This document shows, one piece after another, positions 62,413 through 64,000 of a stretch of 64,000 bases of DNA (the first letter of the stretch is position 1; every line of letters starts with the position of its first letter). A program made the translations under genes and the position numbers. The notes below the pieces were generated by a model. That model had not been told where the DNA came from, did no database searches, and saw only the letters and a list, made by a program, of their open reading frames with translations. This stretch comes from Eremophila alpestris peregrina (Eukaryota > Chordata > Aves > Passeriformes > Alaudidae). The stretch lies in assembly GCA_009792885.1 (NCBI GenBank), contig WMCF01000012.1, positions 12,079,447 to 12,143,446 on the forward strand, in the 5' to 3' direction.

Positions 62413-63966
62413 CTGAATATAACCTACCAAGAAACTACCTCAGCATTTTTCCATCAATGAATGCTTTTCTTTCACTCTTTAAAGGCCTAATGACTTAGTT
62501 CTGAGTTTGTAATTTCCAGGCCTCATTTCACTCAGTTGCATACAACACAGTCATTGATCAATGTGAAATTATATTTATTTCTACTGTGAATTTTTGAGTT
62601 AAATCTTTAGATATGTTTTAAATTATGAAACCATTAATGGGCCAAATTTGAAATCTGCTGAGAACAGAGCACCCTGTGGCAGAAATGGTATCCCTAGATA
62701 AACACAGGGACCACATCAATTGCCTTTTACCTTGTGATGCAATGAAAAAGGTAATGCTGTGGTCCATCTCCCTTCTCACAACCCAGACTATGGAGTTACC
62801 CTGCTTTCAGGATTACAGCCTTACAACTCATCTTACGAGCTAAAATAGAACCCAGCTGCCATGCCACATGTGAATGAGAGCAGTTCTAGCTTCAGCTGCA
62901 GCAGCCATTGTAGCTGTGGCAGATGAATGCAGAGCTGCTAACATCCAGGTGACAAGATGCTGTTTCTTTGTCCAGCCTGTACTCTCATGCAGATGTTTTC
63001 CAGCTGTTTTCAATTTAACAGAGAAAATATGGCTAATACTTGCTTTCCACATGACATAGGTGCAGTGGTCTGATTTTTGACTAAAATAAATACAATTTCT
63101 GTAAATGAAGCTTCACAGCTGTCAGGTCTGAGGCACTGGTTGCGAGAAGCTGTGGGCAGTAACTTTGGCATAGCTGTAACAGAAGAGGATGTGTGTTGAC
63201 AGCCTTGTTCCTCTGAAATAACATGGGAGGAATTTCAAGTAATCAAAATGGTAGAATTTAACCAGAGGAAAGCTCCCTGGAAGACTACAGAGCACCATTG
63301 CTGAGATAAAATGCTCTTGCCAAAATGCAACTTTGTTCTAAATTAGAAAAGAAAGAAAACGGGTGGAGGAGGGAAAAAGAGAGGGAATGTAAAGCCAACA
63401 ACAAGCAAACAAAGAATTAATGGTGCCTGAAAGAGTTCTAAGTACTGTAGAGCATTCTTGGGCAGAGTAAGATTGGAGTTAGTGATCTTTGGCAATCCCA
63501 TTGATTCTGATCTGGCATGGTTGATCTTATCTGTTTTAGACAGATAGCTAAGGTGTTTCACACAACCCTGTTGTCTTTATCATTTCAGCTAATTGCTCAT
63601 TCTTTATTGTAGTCCCAACTTTTATCACAAGGACAAAGCTACTATCAGTGCAGAAAAGTATATAAATAAGAGGGACTCAATCCACAATTAATTAGGGTAT
63701 GTCATGTAAGGAATTCCAATCTGCAATGAAAGACTAGCACACTAGTTCAAAGTGATACAGAGGCAAGATTCAGTTAAACATTTTCAAGACTACATTTTCC
63801 CGGGGAGGAAAACAATATTTTAAACCTGCTTTAGATTATGCTTATAAAATATTAGACCCAATGATGCTCTAAGTGCATTATATCTGTATCTACTCTACAG
63901 GGCAGAAATAGAGAAAAAGATGAGCAATTCAATAACAAAACAACAAGATCTGGTATACTTTTCATA

Positions 63967-64000
63967 CAATCACAGAATAGGTAAGGCTGGAAAGGATCAC
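63967..64000 (-). mobile_element. CR1 LINE 3' end cut by the window edge
   Basis: CAATCACAGAATAGGTAAGG followed by CTGGAAAGGATCAC is the opening of a CR1 tail in reverse orientation. The body would lie beyond base 64000. Confidence 0.8.

Larger units (their letters stand above)
57771..63966. other. Non-genic unique sequence
   Basis: Contains a TG microsatellite (61627-61668), a short G+C-stem hairpin (61236-61254), an A-rich pair of runs at about 61938-61962 and an A/C tract (62381-62412). The 129-codon minus-strand frame ending at 58415 starts with a true ATG but has no recognisable domain and is of a length expected occasionally by chance in A+T-rich DNA. Confidence 0.5.

Noticed and set aside
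1..64000. CRISPR array, bacterial operon, phage or toxin system
   Set aside because: No regularly spaced direct repeats, no ribosome-binding sites ahead of dense genes and no long coding frames; CR1 elements show this is bird DNA.

Overview
The window looks like avian nuclear DNA, probably from a songbird. The evidence is a set of CR1 LINE copies in the form known from birds. On the plus strand, reverse-oriented copies open with the CAGAAT..GGTTGGAAA-type block (735, 31360, 63967). The forward copy (54975-55340) ends in the ATTCTATGA/CTCTGTGAT-type terminal repeat. Two LTR-like blocks (27715-28207 and about 57270-57770) resemble endogenous-retrovirus LTRs of passerine genomes. The songbird assignment rests on remembered family resemblance, not on a search. 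The DNA is A+T-rich and dense in low-complexity tracts, and it contains two runs of N.

I found no protein-coding gene, exon, tRNA, rRNA or other structured RNA that I can support. Open frames are short, mostly lack any recognisable domain, and many lie in simple repeats or transposon remnants. The window is best read as intergenic DNA or the inside of a very large intron (a gene desert). No operon-like or pathway organisation exists here.

Layout. 1-734: unique sequence with a small GGTCAT repeat. 735-3345: one old CR1 copy on the minus strand, split by a 1.57-kb insertion (1289-2862) whose ends are imperfect inverted repeats. 3346-8154: unique sequence with a 22-bp palindrome, an AC microsatellite and a possible ancient MIR-type SINE (7003-7070). 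8155-14918: G-rich GGGGAA hexamers, several T/G-only or A/C-only tracts and a CCCTT pentamer array running into gap 1 (14919-15073). 15095-27714: a long, nearly repeat-free stretch. 27715-28357: an LTR followed by an AAACC array. 28358-45598: mostly unique, with a T/G tract, a CR1 tail, several small tandem duplications, a three-copy 47-48-bp repeat (42790-42930) and a G+C-richer patch (39160-39580). 45599-45968: gap 2 and a TTCTCC hexamer array. 45969-64000: unique sequence, a CR1 tail (54975-55340), an LTR (about 57270-57770), a TG microsatellite and a CR1 cut by the window edge.

No new biological system is evident. The points most worth a second look are the nested insertion inside the CR1, the MIR-like remnant, the recurrent strand-asymmetric A/C (T/G) tracts, and the two gaps that abut polypyrimidine arrays.
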